Of a stretch of DNA of 16,232 bases, positions 16,032-16,232 are shown in pieces (the stretch's first letter is position 1; each line of letters starts with the position of its first letter). Origin of the DNA: Rhodocyclaceae bacterium UBA6160 (GTDB lineage Bacteria; Pseudomonadota; Gammaproteobacteria; Burkholderiales; Rhodocyclaceae); contig DIUK01000106.1 of assembly GCA_002422995.1 (NCBI GenBank), positions 1 through 16,232 on the forward strand, given 5' to 3'. The notes beneath the pieces were generated by a model. That model was not told the origin of the DNA, did not search any database, and saw only the letters and a program-made list of their open reading frames with translations. A program made the translations under genes and the position numbers.

Positions 16032-16232
16032 ATGCCTGTAAATTACAAAACGCCTGATGCGGCTTCTTTACTTCCCGTAGCTGGCGTTCGGCTAGGTACA
16101 GCCGAAGCGGAAATTCGCAAGAAAAATCGGCGTGACCTGACGCTGATCGAACTGGCGCCTGGTAGCCAGGTGGCGGGCGTATTCACGCAGAACCGTTTTT
16201 GCGCAGCGCCGGTGACGGTATGCCGTGAGCAT
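16032..16232 (+). CDS. argJ: Arginine biosynthesis protein ArgJ, N-terminal part (3'-truncated by the window)
   Basis: The first 67 codons run to the right edge without a stop. The translation begins MPVNYKTPDAASLLPVAGVR and includes LGTAEAEIRKKNRRDLTLIE and AGVFTQNRFCAAPVTVCREH, a block highly characteristic of ArgJ. ArgJ transfers acetyl from N-acetylornithine to glutamate and, in its bifunctional form, also makes N-acetylglutamate from acetyl-CoA, so it serves arginine synthesis. The self-cleavage site (ATML-type Thr) and active site lie beyond the window. AAAGG at 16014-16018 is somewhat far from the ATG; GAAG at 16021-16024 is the closer ribosome-binding candidate. Start ATG 16032. Confidence 0.94.
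   Translation, partial: MPVNYKTPDAASLLPVAGVRLGTAEAEIRKKNRRDLTLIELAPGSQVAGVFTQNRFCAAPVTVCREH

Overview
The window looks like chromosomal DNA of a betaproteobacterium, probably near the Nitrosomonadales/Gallionellales. This rests on family-level recognition of GlnE, ArgJ, YhdP, HrpA and TldD and on gene order; no search was run. Coding density is high. I see no tRNA, rRNA, CRISPR array, transposase or prophage gene.

Left block, + strand (1-5386): the 3' end of the RNA helicase gene hrpA, an EI24/CysZ-like membrane protein, a 689-residue protein joining an N-terminal cytoplasmic domain to a periplasmic AsmA-type domain, and a CinA-like molybdopterin-binding-domain protein. Middle block, - strand, read from right to left (13116 down to 5495): yhdP (giant AsmA-like envelope protein), a nitrilase-family amidase that overlaps yhdP by 4 nt, tldD, a 352-bp AT-rich gap, then an OlsB-like GNAT acyltransferase. 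Right block, + strand (13233-16232): glnE, divergent from yhdP, and the first 67 codons of argJ.

Themes: the middle and left blocks lean toward the cell envelope (two AsmA-superfamily proteins, a polytopic membrane protein and an ornithine-lipid-type acyltransferase). The right block is nitrogen and arginine metabolism. TldD would need its partner TldE/PmbA, which is not in the window.

The least ordinary signals are: (1) a near-consensus sigma-54 promoter plus an upstream perfect inverted repeat in front of the OlsB-like gene; (2) an A8 tract directly followed by a GC-rich stem-loop inside the AsmA-hybrid gene, which could give a truncated soluble product by frameshift or slippage; (3) the domain architecture of that hybrid; (4) a sharp base-composition difference between the GC-rich flanks and the AT-richer interior, with one boundary inside glnE; (5) a 33-codon coding-like remnant just upstream of the CinA-like gene. 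No clearly new multi-gene system is evident; most genes are conserved housekeeping genes.
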